From positions 6,623,105 through 6,687,104 of the forward strand of contig ML679974.1 in the NCBI GenBank assembly GCA_007922225.1: 64,000 bases of DNA, written 5' to 3'. This document shows, one piece after another, positions 12,696-23,756 of the stretch. Under the pieces are notes generated by a model, which worked only from the letters and a program-made list of their open reading frames with translations, did not search any database and was not told the DNA's origin. Origin of the DNA: Emydura subglobosa. Taxonomy: Eukaryota > Chordata > Testudines > Chelidae. The position numbers and the translations under genes were made by a program. The stretch's first letter is position 1. Each line of letters begins with the position of its first letter.

Positions 12696-13694
12696 GTGAG
12701 CGATTTGCTGTTGTCACCTGCACCTGGATGTGCTATGTTTGTCTTCCTCCCACAGGATAGAGGCGACTTCATCTGTACAAAGTGCAGGCTGGTTTCCATA
12801 TTGGAAGAAAAGGTTAAAGGACTAGAGACCCAAGTATCAACCCTGCATTTCATTAAAGAAAACGAAGTCTTTCTCGATTGAAGACATGATTTGCTACTGC
12901 AAGCACAGTGTGAGGAAAATTCAGAGAAGGCAGTGCAGGGTAAACTGAAGAACGGGGAAGAAAATTGGCAGCATTTGACCTCCCGAAGAAAGAGACGCTA
13001 CATGCCCACCATGCAGATAGAGGTAAGGAATCATTTTCAGGCTTTCTGCACAGGTACTACAGCAGAGAACGATTTGGAAGACTCATCTGAGGGAATGGAT
13101 CAGAAGGAGACCCTGTTGATCAGAAGGCAAGGGATGCATTGTCCTAGGGATGGGGGTTCCATGACCACCACTCCCAAGAGGAAGAGAAGGGTGACGGTGG
13201 TCAGGGACTCCCTCCTAAGGGGGACGGAGTCATCCATCTGCCGTCCAGACTGGGAAACTAGACAAGTGTGCTGCTTGCCTGGAGCTAGGATTCAGGATAT
13301 GACGGAAAAACTGCCAAGACTCATCAAGTCCTCAGACCGATACCCCTTCCTACTTCTCCACGTGGGCACCAATGACACTGCCAAGAACGATCTTGAGCGG
13401 ATCACTGTGGACTATGTGGCTCTGGGAAGAAGGATAAAGGAGTTTGAAGCACAAGTGGTGTTCTCATCCATCCTCCCTGTTGAAGGAAAAGGCCCAGGTA
13501 GGAACCGTCGCATTGCGGAAGTAAATGCGTGGTTATGCAGGTGGTGTCGGAGAGAGGGCTTTGGATTCTTCGATCATGGGATGTTGTTCCAGGAAGAAGG
13601 ATTACTAGGAAGAGATGGGATTCACCTAACGAAGAGAGGGAAGAGTATCTTCGCAGATAGGCTGGCTAACCTAGTGAGGAGGGCTTTAAACTAG
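12696..13694 (+). pseudogene. CR1 ORF1: coiled coil plus SGNH-hydrolase (esterase) domain, one internal stop
   Basis: A single frame runs through with only one in-frame stop (TGA at 12879-12881), and the protein continues in the same frame after it. The N-terminal part has a CTKC zinc-knuckle-like pair, then the amphipathic stretch VSILEEKVKGLETQVSTL, a probable coiled coil used for self-association. The C-terminal 200 residues form an esterase-like domain: block I VVRDSLLRG with the candidate nucleophile Ser, block III HVGTND, and block V GRDGIHLTKRG with the candidate catalytic Asp-x-x-His. In CR1 ORF1 proteins block I is normally GDS; here the Gly is Arg. ORF1 proteins of this type bind RNA or lipids in the retrotransposition particle. 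The codon that starts ORF1 is not certain. Confidence 0.85.
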
Positions 13695-13832
13695 GTTCGA
13701 TGGGGGACGGTGACCTAAGCCCGAAGGAAAGTGGGGAAGTGGGACACCACAAATAAGCAGAAGGAGGAGGATGCAGCAGGGGAGGCCTCCTGATTCATAT
13801 TGAGAAAGTAGGACAATCGGCTAGTTATCTCA

Positions 13833-16590
13833 GTGCTATACACAAATGCAAGAAGCCTGGGAAACAAGCAGGAGGAATTGCAAGTCTTGGCACAGTCAAG
13901 AAACGATGACATGATTGAAATAACTGAAACTTGGTGGAGTAACTCACACAACTGGAGAAATGTCATGAATGGGTATAAACTGTTCAGGAAGGACAGGCAG
14001 GGGCAAAAGGGTGGAGGAGTTGCACTGTATGTAAGAGAGCTCTATGATTGCTCTGAGCTCCAGTATGAAACTGGATATAAGCTAGTTTAGAGTCTCTGGG
14101 TTAAGCTTAGAAGCAAGAACAATAAGGGTGATATCGTGGTGGGTGTCTCTTACAGACCACCAGACCAGGAGAACGAGGTAGATGAGGCTTTCTTTACTCA
14201 ACTGGGGAAAGTTTCCAGTTCACAGGACCTGATTCTCATGGGGGACTTCAATCATCCTGACATCTGCTGGAAGAGCAATACAGCAGAGCACAAACAATCC
14301 AGGAAGTTTTTGGATAGTGTTGCAGACAACTTCCTAGTGCAAGTGCTGGAGCAACCAACTACGGGCCGTGCTTCTCTTGACCTGCTGCTCACAAACAGGG
14401 AAGATTTGGTAGGGGAAGTAGAAGTGGGTGGCAACCTAGGCAGCAGTGACCATGAGATGGTCGAGTTCAGGATCCTGACAAAAGGAAGAAAGGAGAACAG
14501 CAAGATACAGACCATGGACTTCAGAAAAGCGACTTTGACTCCCTCAGGGAGCTAATGGGCAGGATCCCCTGGGAGGCTAATATGAGGGGGAAAGGAATCC
14601 AAGAGAGCTGGCTGTATTTTAAAGAAACCTTATTGAGGGCACAGGAACAAACCATCCCGGTGTGCAGAAAGAATAGCAAATATGGTAGGCGTCCAGCTTG
14701 GCTTAACAAAGAAGTCTTTGGCGAACTTAAACACAAAAAAGAAGCTTACAAGAAGTGGAAGCTTGGTCAGATGACTAGGGAGGATTATAAAAATACTGCT
14801 TGAACATGCAGGAATGAAATCAGGAAGGCCAAAGCACAATTGGAGTTGCAGCTAGCAAAGGATGTGAAGGGGAATAAGAAGGGTTTCTACAGGTATGTTA
14901 CGAACAAGAGGAAGATTAGGGAAAGTGTGGGCCCCTTACAGAATGGGGGAGGCAACCTAGTGAAAGAGGATGTGGAGAAAGCTGAGGCACTCAATGCCTT
15001 TTTTGCCTCTGTCTTCACAGACAAGGCCAGCTCCCAGATTACTGCACTGGGTGGCACAGAATGGGAAGGAGGTGAACATCCCACAATGCTGAAGGAACTG
15101 GTCCAAGACTATTTAGAAAGATTGGACATACACAAGTCTATGGGGCTAAATGCAATGCACCCGAGGGTGCTGAGGGAGTTGGCTGATGTGATTTCAGAGC
15201 CATTGGCTATTTTCTTTGAAAGCTCGTGGCAACTGGGGGAGGTCCCTGATGACTGGAAAAAAGCAAATATAGTGCCCATCTTCAAGAAAAGGAGGAAAGA
15301 GGATCCAGGGAACTACAGACTGGTCAGCCTCACCTCAATCCCTGGAAAAATCATGGAGCAGGTCCTCAAGGAATCCATTTTAAGGCACTTGGAAGAGAGG
15401 AAGGTGATCAGGAACAGTCAACATGGATTCACCAAGGGAAAGTCATGCCTGACCAACTTGATTCTTTCTATAAAGAGGTGACTGGCTCTGTGGATGTGGG
15501 GAAAGCGGTGGATGTGATATACCTTGACTTTAGCAAAGCTTTTGATACGGTCTCTCACAGTATTCTTATCAGCAAGTTAAAGAAGTATGGGTTGGATGAA
15601 TGGACTATAAAATAGATAGAGAACTGACTAGAGCATAGGGCTCAACGAGTAGTGATCAATGGCTCCAGGTCTAGCTGGCAGCTGGTCACAAGCGGAGTGC
15701 CCCAGGGGTCGGTCCTGGGGCCGTTTTTGTTCAACATCTTAATTAATGATCTAGAGGATAGGGTAGATTGCATCCTCAGCAAGTTTGCAGATGACACTAA
15801 GCAAGGGGGAATGGTAGATACCCTGGAAGGTAGGGATAGGATACAGAAGGACCTAAACAAACTGGAGGATTGGGCCAAAAGAAACCTGATGAGGTTCAAC
15901 AAGGACAAGTGCAGAGTCCTGCACTTTGGATGGAAGAATCCCATACACAGCTACAGACTGGGGATCGATAAGCTAGGAAGCAGTTCTGCAGAAAAGGACC
16001 TGGGGGTTGCAGTGGATAAGAAACTGGATATGAGTCAGTAGTGTGCCCTGTTTGCCAAGAAGGATAATAGCATATTGGGCTGCATTACTAGGAGCATTAC
16101 CAGCAGATCACGGGAAGTGATTATTCCCCTTTATTCGGCATTGGTGAGGCCACATTTGGAGTATTGTGTCCAGTTTTGGGTCCCCCACTACAAAAAAAAG
16201 GGATGTGGACAAGTTGGAGGGAGTCCAGTGGAGGACAACAAAATGATTAGGGGGCTGGAGCCCAAGACTTATGAGGAGAGGCTGAGGGAACGAGGCTTGT
16301 TTAGTCTGCAGAAGAGAAGAATGAGGGGAGATTTGATAGCAGCCTTTAACTACTTGAAAGGGGGTTCCAGGGAGGATGGAGCTAGGCTGTTCTCAGTGGT
16401 GGCAGATGACAGAACAAGGAGCAACAGTCTGAAGTTGCAGTGGGGGAGGTCTAGGTTGGACATTAGGAAAAGGTTTTTCACTAGGAGGGTGGTGAAGCAC
16501 TGGAATGGGTTACCTAGGGAGGTGGTGGAATCACCATCTTTAGAGGTTTTTAAGCTGAGGCTTGACAAAGCCGTGGCTGGGATGATATAG
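13833..16590 (+). pseudogene. CR1 ORF2: endonuclease and reverse transcriptase, broken by stops and frameshifts
   Basis: The endonuclease part begins at YTNARSLGNKQEEL and continues through [27 protein letters not shown] and SSDHEMVEF, the usual blocks of APE-type LINE nucleases. The reverse transcriptase shows [50 protein letters not shown] and the catalytic FADD. The C-terminal LINE region follows ([29 protein letters not shown]). Disablements I can see are in-frame stops at 14088-14090, 14801-14803, about 15613 and 16039-16041; a frameshift near 14535; another near 15475; and a local double shift between the A-run at 16192-16199 and about 16243. It is non-functional. Confidence 0.9.
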
Positions 16591-16904
16591 CTGAGGTTGG
16601 TCCTGCTTTGAGCAGGGGGTTGGACTAGATGACCTCCTGAGGTCCCATCCAATTCTATGATTCTATGATAGTTACTCGTGGCACCGTTACTGATCCGTTC
16701 GTTTCAGGGTGGCCTAGAATAGAAACATTATTTACTTGTGCCAGTTAGTGAGCAAATAAGCCATAAAACCCCAGTATAAAACAAAACTGCATCCTCGATT
16801 TTTATGAATTAGCTAGATTCTAACTGGTTACAATATGTTTATTTTCATTTTTTTCTTTATTCAGTGTATAATGGCCAACTGTTCTAATATTGCTTAGATG
16901 TTAT

Positions 16905-17025
16905 AGTATTATCCCCATTTTATAGATGGGGAAAATGAGGCACAGTGGTTAAATTATTTGCTCAACGTCACAGAGAGAATCATTGTCACATTCAGGATAA
17001 GAATATAGGGTTCCCATGTCTCACA
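16905..17025 (+). repeat. Ancient CORE/MIR-like SINE fragment
   Basis: It reads ATTATCCCCATTTTATAGAT, then GGGGAAAATGAGGCACAG, then AACGTCACAGAG. This is the conserved phrase order of MIR-type SINEs. Confidence 0.65.
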
Positions 17026-20000
17026 ATATGGGGTTAATACTATTGGACACTGCCCTGGTCCAATGTAATGTTGTTCTCTGATAATATCTCTTCATAGACT
17101 AAAATCTAAATTAGCGTGAATTATGAATTACAAAATGTACATTTCTCAACTCTGAGATCTTTTACCTTTTTTACATGTCATCTTCCTATGTAACAGAATA
17201 ATTTGTTTTGCTAGCAATTCAGTTTTTCTGTTGAAAATTAGTAACTAGGTTATGTGCACTTTCAGAAAAATAGAGAAAAAACTAACAAAGATGTTGAAAA
17301 TGTTTAGGCAAACTCCTTTCTCCAAACACTGAAAATATTGTTGCATTTATATTTATCACTTTGTCTACTATTTTTATAAAAAGAGAATTTCCTGAAATCT
17401 AAAATAGGAGTGTGATGAGAGACAATTTGTGTGTGTGTGTGCGCGTTTTGGAGGGGGGGGGAGAGAGCTGGAGTTAATGGTTAGACATGACAATCCCTTT
17501 GATACAGTAAGATGACTAACTGTGATCATGACAGGTACCATATATGCTGATGTGGATGGGGCAAAATAAGTAGGATTTTTCTGTAGCTTCTTTTCTTTCA
17601 CCTGTGGATTGGTTTAGATTGTGAATACTTATGTCCGTAACCTTGGTTTTTATTAGTTTAAAATAAAAGAAACAATTAAAAAAGCTTTAAAAATTTTTAG
17701 AAATGTCTTGAATATGATTAATTTTCTACATTTCAGCATAAAATAGACCCTGGTATAAATGGTTCTTGGCTGAACACGTCACTGATGTCTTTAGTACACA
17801 TTGTTTGCCCATACAGCACTTAGAAACTAAGCACAAGTTTCATAAATAAACCATGGAGAATATGAATGTATTTGCAAAATTGTTTTATTGTTATGTAGTG
17901 TAAAAGGATTCCTGGGCCTCTCAGGGTTTCTGAAATGTGCATTTTCTGTTCTGAAGAACCCCCCCTAAATTTGTAAAACTCCCTAAAGAATTGTGTGGTC
18001 ACAACTTAAGTAGGGTGGTTTGCAACACAGAGCTAGAAGGAAAGAGTTCCATAAATACCCACTTCCTGCAATAGGAGGACATCATTTACATTATATACAG
18101 CACTCACTCCTAAAATATGTTACCTGACCAGGGCTCCAGAATCAGTTGAACCATCCACTCTACCAAAGATAATTTCTGCTGTGCTCGAGAGGAATAATTC
18201 TTCCTGTCTCCAAGTTTAGAGATAAGAAAATATATAATCTTAAGAAAAGGAAAATTGAGAGTTAATATTAAGAATAAATCCCTGGGTGAAATTTGTGGTA
18301 TTGGATTATGGCATGTTAAAAATAAAATGGAACAGAGCACTAGAAAATGTAATGTAGGGAACAACTCAACTGCACTAGCAATGAGATAAGTCATTTAGCC
18401 TGGTAGATATATTCCAGCTCTAATTTCAGTGGTTCTATTCAATAATACCTTTAAGTGGGACTTTGTGTTACTCAGTTTTGAAGAATCAGAAGTGATGGAC
18501 CCAGAGTCCGGAGAGGCAGATCATACCAATATTTCACTGAACATCTTTGCTAATTTATCAAATGAAACAAAAAAGTAAATATTTGTTGGGGGTCTTAAAA
18601 TAATCTTTACTGGAAAGCTTCATCAGGGTCTGAATCTGATTCCTTGAGTAAATACACAAACTATTGATTGCATAAATACAGTACTTCACTGACTTCTGTA
18701 AGATTGGTTCTTTAAAATGAGGTCTATGAAAGAGCAAAGTGCCTGGTAGTAGCTAATTATTATTCATTATCAACAATAAACTATTTATCTCTTGTTATTG
18801 AGGAATGTCAATGAATAATTATAAATCTAATGAGTGTAAGAAGCATAAGAAAAAATTCTTAATGAGTTGTACACACATAACCTTTTGATCTGAATACTTT
18901 ATTAATGAAAAAGCCTTTTGGATAGTATTAGCCAGACATTTGCATAGGAGTGAGTCTCTGTATCATGTACATGCATATATGAACATAACTAGCATACGTA
19001 ATACATGATTTTGCATGCTTCTCTGATTTATCCTTAACAATTAGCTGAATTCCTGCAGTGTATTTTGTCTGTGAAGTTTTTAAAGCCCAGAGGTTGCCAG
19101 TGACTTTAATTTTCTGTTATGATCCCCTATTCTGATTGCCTTAAAACTTACATGGTGTGCTGTGCTTGCCTTGTATCTTTACCTTGCTTTGTCAACACTG
19201 AACATGAAAATCTAGCATGGAGCTTCTTTCAATGTCTTCCAATTCACACAGATTTGTTCTGTGACCACCTGAATTATTTTGAGTCCCCCTTTTGTTAATA
19301 GAAACAGCTTTCATGACATTGAAAAAGAGCTGATGCTTCCCTGGTTACTAGGGCAGGTACAGGAAGGATGTGGATTTGTGCTTGTGGCTTGAGACCTGGA
19401 CTGGATAAGCTGTGTTAATTACATGGGGATCATTCTGATTGTAGGATGGGTTCCACTGCAAAGACTAGTCATGCTGCCAAGAATCATGTACTCTGGGAGC
19501 TCCTCTCTGAAGTATGAGTAGTAAGAAGGAAGTAAGACACTAGATCTCCAATTCCTTATCAGGACAGGGAATTGGTCAAGGCAGCTGGGTGACTGGAAAG
19601 AGTTGGGAGAATTAAGTTGGATTAAGAGATGAGAGTACCTACTTTGTTGAGGAGGGTGGATGGTGGTTGTCTCAAATGTTTTATCACTTAGGTTGCCCAT
19701 ACATCTATGGCTACCTCTGTTTCTGGAAACAGAAGATGAATATTCATTTGTTAGGAACCACATAAATTGTTATGGACCATTAGATCTTTTCTTAATATAC
19801 TTAGGTTAATATTTGTGTTTTTCTATTTGTTAGACTCAATGAATGAAGCATGCTTAACAATAGCAGATGCCCATTTTTTTTTCTCAGTAGCCTCATTATC
19901 TATGCACAGACTCCAGCCTGATGATTAATATCACAGTTTTATTTAAAATAATGGACTATTTCAAGGTACTGCCCTAAAATGGAATGCAATTTGGTGCACA

Positions 20001-20587
20001 AAAGGGGCTCATTGTATTCACCAGAGAGCATGTTTATACTAATCTGATGCCCAGAAATAAAATGTCCCTTAACCCTAGTAGTGCTACATTTATAAGCAAT
20101 AGAAGTATTGGTATGCCTTTCTATGCTGCTGTTCACTATCAAGGAGCTCCATTGTTCTGGCCACTGGTAGGATTCTATTCACCTAATAGCAGGGATCTGA
20201 TTACACAACATCCACTTTGATTTCCCTTCCAAAATAGTTAACTTTACAGAGATCAGTAGGGGCAGTCTAACCCACCTAATAGTCAGCCCACTGCCCTTGC
20301 AACAGTCAAGGAGAGCGGGACAAGTAGCTGATTTTTTTCAGTTCATTGGCAGTTCTGAAAAAACAAAAATCAAATCAGTTTGGGTTGAGCTGAACATGCA
20401 ATTTCTCAGAATTGTTGATGAATCAAAAAAGTCAGAAAAAATTCATTTGGAGTCAAATTAAACATTTTGTTTTGACTCAGATGAAGTTTCATTTTGATTT
20501 TGGGCATTTTTAACAAAACAAAGGAAATGAAGGGCTAGATTCATGAAACGGAGTAAGGGGATGTGGGACTGGTGCCCCCTGTACCCT

Positions 20588-20640
20588 TTGGCTAGGGTGT
20601 TCCCTGGGGATGTGGGAGACCTGGGTTTGAATCCCCTCTC
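20588..20640 (+). repeat. tRNA-like module (A-box-like and B-box-like)
   Basis: TGGCTAGGGTG resembles an A box. About 25 bases later TGGGAGACCTGG leads into GGTTTGAATCC (20624-20634), a good match to the polymerase III B box GGTTCGANTCC. It is not a functional tRNA: the cloverleaf is incomplete. Confidence 0.5.
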
Positions 20641-20811
20641 TGGGATTCAGTGACTTGCATCCAGATCTCACCAACAGGCTATTGGGTGTTTCTCAGTCTC
20701 TCTTATTTAAGCTCTTCTGCTTTGTGTTAAATGCTTGAATACCATTGGGTCACAGAAAGTGAGACAGACTTTGTAGTGAGGGCACTCAACTGCATTCAAG
20801 TCCCAACTGAG

Positions 20812-20868
20812 ATCAGGGATTTGAACTTGGGACTCCCATATCACTGCGATAACCACTGTGCTATTGGG
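20812..20868 (-). repeat. tRNA-like module, opposite orientation
   Basis: On the minus strand it reads AATAGCACAGTGGTTATCGC (A-box-like, resembling tRNA-Val/Asp D-arms), then TGGGAGTCCC, then AAGTTCAAATCCC (B-box-like). It lies about 180 bases from a plus-strand module inside the same composite element. Confidence 0.5.
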
Positions 20869-21829
20869 TGTATGTGCTTGGAGCAAAGGCACATTTAGAG
20901 CTGATAGAAGCCTTTTGTGATTAAGATTATAGCTCAGTACGTGAACGAAAATTCAGAGTAATCATGTTTCTGTGGACAACAAAAGATAAAGTACCTATAA
21001 AGGTAGAAAAGATTAGTCTGAGTTAGCACTAAACTTGTACTGATAGGGATGTAGAATTGATATGAAAATGAGAAACTAATACATATATGTGAGAAAAGAT
21101 AACCAACGTTATAAACAGCCAGGCTAATGAAGGGAAGCTGAAGCTGTGAATTGTCCTTTACTGAAGGTGACTGTGTAGTGAGACCACCTTGACCCTACTT
21201 GTGAGTAACTGATCATGCTTGTTAGTGTTTTGCCTTAATAAAGATTTGGTAGGCCCATCTGCTGAGTGGTGAATTTCTCTCCAATAGGGGGCACAATCTC
21301 CTCCTCTGTTTTGTGAATGACACATAAATCTCCTTGCGAATCTAGCCTAAAAAATTGAAATGAACTTTTTCAGAGTATGATTTTTTTTTTCTTTTTTTTT
21401 GTTTAGACCAAAACAACTAGCAGAAATTGACACAAATTCGTGAATTGTTTTGGTCACCACAATCTGCATTTTTTTCAGTGGAAAAAAGGTCTGCTGAAAA
21501 ATTTGCCCAGCTGTATTCTCAGATTGTTCTTTGGTATTATTTTTTGTTCTAATCAGTTAGGCTAAGCTGCCCACAACTATATTTATATGCATAGACTGCA
21601 TAACTCATTATATTTTTGGTTGCTGGATTGCAAAATCGTGTAAGCACGTATCTACCACTAGCCTCCAATATTTTCAACTTCCTCTCTAGGCCCTGGGAAG
21701 ACCCAGGCATCTGAAAACAAATCTACCCTCCTTCTGCTCCAGTTTTGACTATGTTTTTCCACTGGTGACAAAACATTAATTTTAGAAAACCATGCTGCAA
21801 AGTAGTTCAAAGTTCACAGCATAATTTCT

Positions 21830-22022
21830 AAAACAACGAGAGTCTTGTAGCACATTAAAGACTAACACATTTCTGTGGGCATAAGCTTTCGTGGGCTGCT
21901 GCAACCCACTTCGTCAGATGCAGCCCACAAAAGCTTATGCCTGCAGAAATGTGTTAGTCTTTAAGATGCTACAGGACTCTCGTTTTTGCTGTATACAGAC
22001 TAACACAGCTACCCCTCTGGAA
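21830..22022. mobile_element. Head-to-head palindromic repeat, probable Penelope-like element ends
   Basis: The left arm (21832-21895) and right arm (21918-21976) are inverted copies. Each carries AAAGACTAACACATTTCTG or its complement. The right arm continues to the terminal phrase CAGACTAACACAGCTACC (21996-22013). The junction between the arms contains a hammerhead-ribozyme-like core on the minus strand, annotated separately. Inverted, truncated copies around a ribozyme-bearing terminal repeat are typical of Penelope-like retroelements. The family assignment is inference. Confidence 0.6.
21872..21925 (-). ncRNA. Hammerhead-ribozyme-like motif (minimal type I, probably inactive)
   Basis: Reading the minus strand, CTGACGA (21911-21917) is followed by stem II, where GTGGG pairs with CCCAC around TTGCAGCAG (21891-21909). 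Then come GAAA (21887-21890) and a tiny third stem GC-TTAT-GC (21879-21886). The invariant blocks CUGANGA and GAAA are intact and correctly spaced. Directly after the third stem a U then C are expected before the cleavage point; this copy has CC. The lost A-U closing pair suggests that it no longer cleaves. The right arm carries only the second half of the motif. Confidence 0.55.
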
Positions 22023-23363
22023 CTTTTCAGCATAGTTTCTGAATCCTTTTATGGTTCCAGGGGTAAGGCTGTGAGTAGAATCAGTGCCTGCTGGTACATT
22101 TGTGCGTAGGCATTTCCTTGGATTAGGGACAAATGAGTAGAGGGGCACAGAGGTTAGGGAAGATAGAATGATGGGTAACATGAGGATGGTGTAAAAAGAA
22201 GGAGCAGAGAGCCATCGGACAAGTGGGGATAGGAACAATAGGAGTGAAAAGAGAAGAGCAGAAATTGACAAGACTTGGCGAAGTTGGAAGGCAGTGAAAA
22301 AGAGGCAGGCAGGCAATGGCAGAAGATAGAGAGCATCAGTAGAGAAGGAATTGGAGAAGAGGATTAGTGGCTGGGCAGCAGATGAGTGTGGGAAGCAGAT
22401 TGGAGGACCACTAGCTGGGCTGCCTAGGTAAAACCTCAGCTGTATGCCAGGCATTTGAGGACAGGGAGGAGCCTACTGTGCTAGCTAGTGTTAAGAAAGG
22501 GTTAAGTGAGTGTCTGGGAAGAGGCCTCCTGGAGAGCAGCTGTCCTTTAAAGATTGGCTGACCTGGTAGTGTTAAGGGTTTGACCTTTAGAGCTGTAGCC
22601 TTTGAAACAAACTAGTGGGAGGAAACATTTCCACAGATAGGCATTACCCTGCTAATAAAACCTTCCAGATTTTGGTTAATTTTTATGGTCTTTACAGTAG
22701 TTTTATATATTGACTTAGAATCTCAGTGAGTGGGTGGGTGTGTGTTTCCCACCCCTATGGGTGAAAATGCAACTGTGGAAAAAAGATTTCTTCTTAAATC
22801 TCTGGGAGAAAAGCCCTAACCTGACCCCTGTTTCTTCCTTTTTTGGAGGTACGTATTTGCATGAGTCTTTCAAACTGCTGTGTCAATAATAATACATTGT
22901 GACTCATGCTATACATTAAAGATATGTATAAAGAAAAATATGTACTGTGATTAAAAGTACATATTTACAGAGTGTGCTGCTTATGCAGAACACATCTGTG
23001 TTCCCAGTGATTTTCTGTTTATATATTTAGTGTCCTCCTTAAGCAGTGGGTGGAACAAATGTGACCGGAGAGTTTGAGTGAATATGTGGGGGCGTGTGCG
23101 TAGCTGATCAGGAGTGAGTGAGAATGTAATGTTGGAAATCATGCTTAGCTGTTCTGGTTTTATTCATCCTTGAATAACAGGGTCATGCAGACTCTAGTCA
23201 TTAGCTCACAATAAGTTCGTAGCTATTACTCACTCCTTTTGTTCTTTTCAGATTTTTAACAAGCCAACAGTAATCCGTAAATGACATATCATATATGCCA
23301 TTATATGATTTTCAGGGTCCTGGGGAAAGAGACTTAGAATTCTTAAATTCAGTAGTTGCAAAC

Positions 23364-23388
23364 TGTGTGTGTGTGTGTGTGTGTGTGT
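23364..23388 (+). repeat. (TG)n microsatellite
   Basis: About twelve uninterrupted TG units. Confidence 0.92.
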
Positions 23389-23481
23389 TTGTACATAGTG
23401 TATTGCATACAACATATTGTACCCTCTGTGTAACTAGGCTAAGTTGATACTTATGGGTTCTAATAACCAAACATTCAAACA

Positions 23482-23613
23482 GGGCCAGATTCTGCCTCCC
23501 CTTACTCAGGATGTAAGCAGGCCCTTATTCCGTAAGTAGTTTAATTGATTTCAGTGGAACTACTCACTGAGTAAGCAGCTAACTGGAGCAATGCAGCAGA
23601 ATCTTCCCCTAAA
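23482..23613. repeat. Short palindromic repeat with AGATTCTGC ends
   Basis: The left end is AGGGCCAGATTCTGCCTCC. The right end reversed is AGGGGAAGATTCTGCTGCA. The interior has GATTTCAGTGGAAC near its centre. It is a longer member, or a relative, of the TTCAATGG-centred palindromic family. Confidence 0.55.
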
Positions 23614-23756
23614 TTTTGTTAATTGTGTATAGTTTGTACAATACATGCAAACAGATGAGTCATATGTGCAGATGTGGGCATAGGTCTGAATGCCTGTTGA
23701 CAGTGATACCTAGTTAGAGGTTTCTGACTGAAATAGAAACATATTTTATCTGTATA

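Larger units (their letters stand above)
12690..16668 (+). mobile_element. CR1-family LINE, nearly full length, sense to GRIN2A
   Basis: This is a non-LTR retrotransposon of about 4 kb. In order it has an ORF1 with a Cys-rich start, coiled coil and SGNH esterase (12.7-13.69 kb), and an ORF2 with an apurinic-type endonuclease and reverse transcriptase (13.83-16.59 kb). A short 3' UTR ends in the direct repeat ATTCTATG ATTCTATG at about 16652-16667. That octamer tail, rather than poly(A), is diagnostic of CR1. The 5' border is the first point where I recognise ORF1 and may be slightly too short. No target duplication is evident. Both reading frames are damaged, so the copy is immobile, but the damage is modest and the insertion is probably not ancient. 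Confidence 0.93.
20312..21514. mobile_element. AT-rich inverted-arm composite element with tRNA-like interior (copy 1)
   Basis: The left arm begins AGAGCGGGACAAGTAGCTGA and is rich in A/T runs. The right arm ends CTGAAAAATTTGCCCAGCTG. These edges align with the shorter element at 27413-27700. Inside, the inner borders GGGCTAGATTCATGAA (about 20532) and CTTGCGAATCTAGCC (about 21334) are inverted copies of one another. Between them lie two tRNA-like modules in opposite orientation (20588-20640 and 20812-20868), plus a segment with AATAAAG near 21238. There is no coding capacity. The class is unknown to me. Confidence 0.6.

Noticed and set aside
20588..20640. Functional tRNA gene
   Set aside because: A- and B-box-like words are present, but acceptor and anticodon stems do not pair and the segment recurs within mobile elements.
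21969..22454. 161-residue open frame on the minus strand
   Set aside because: It begins in purine-rich plus-strand sequence and ends in a palindromic repeat; the Leu/Ser/Phe-rich product has no resemblance to a known family.
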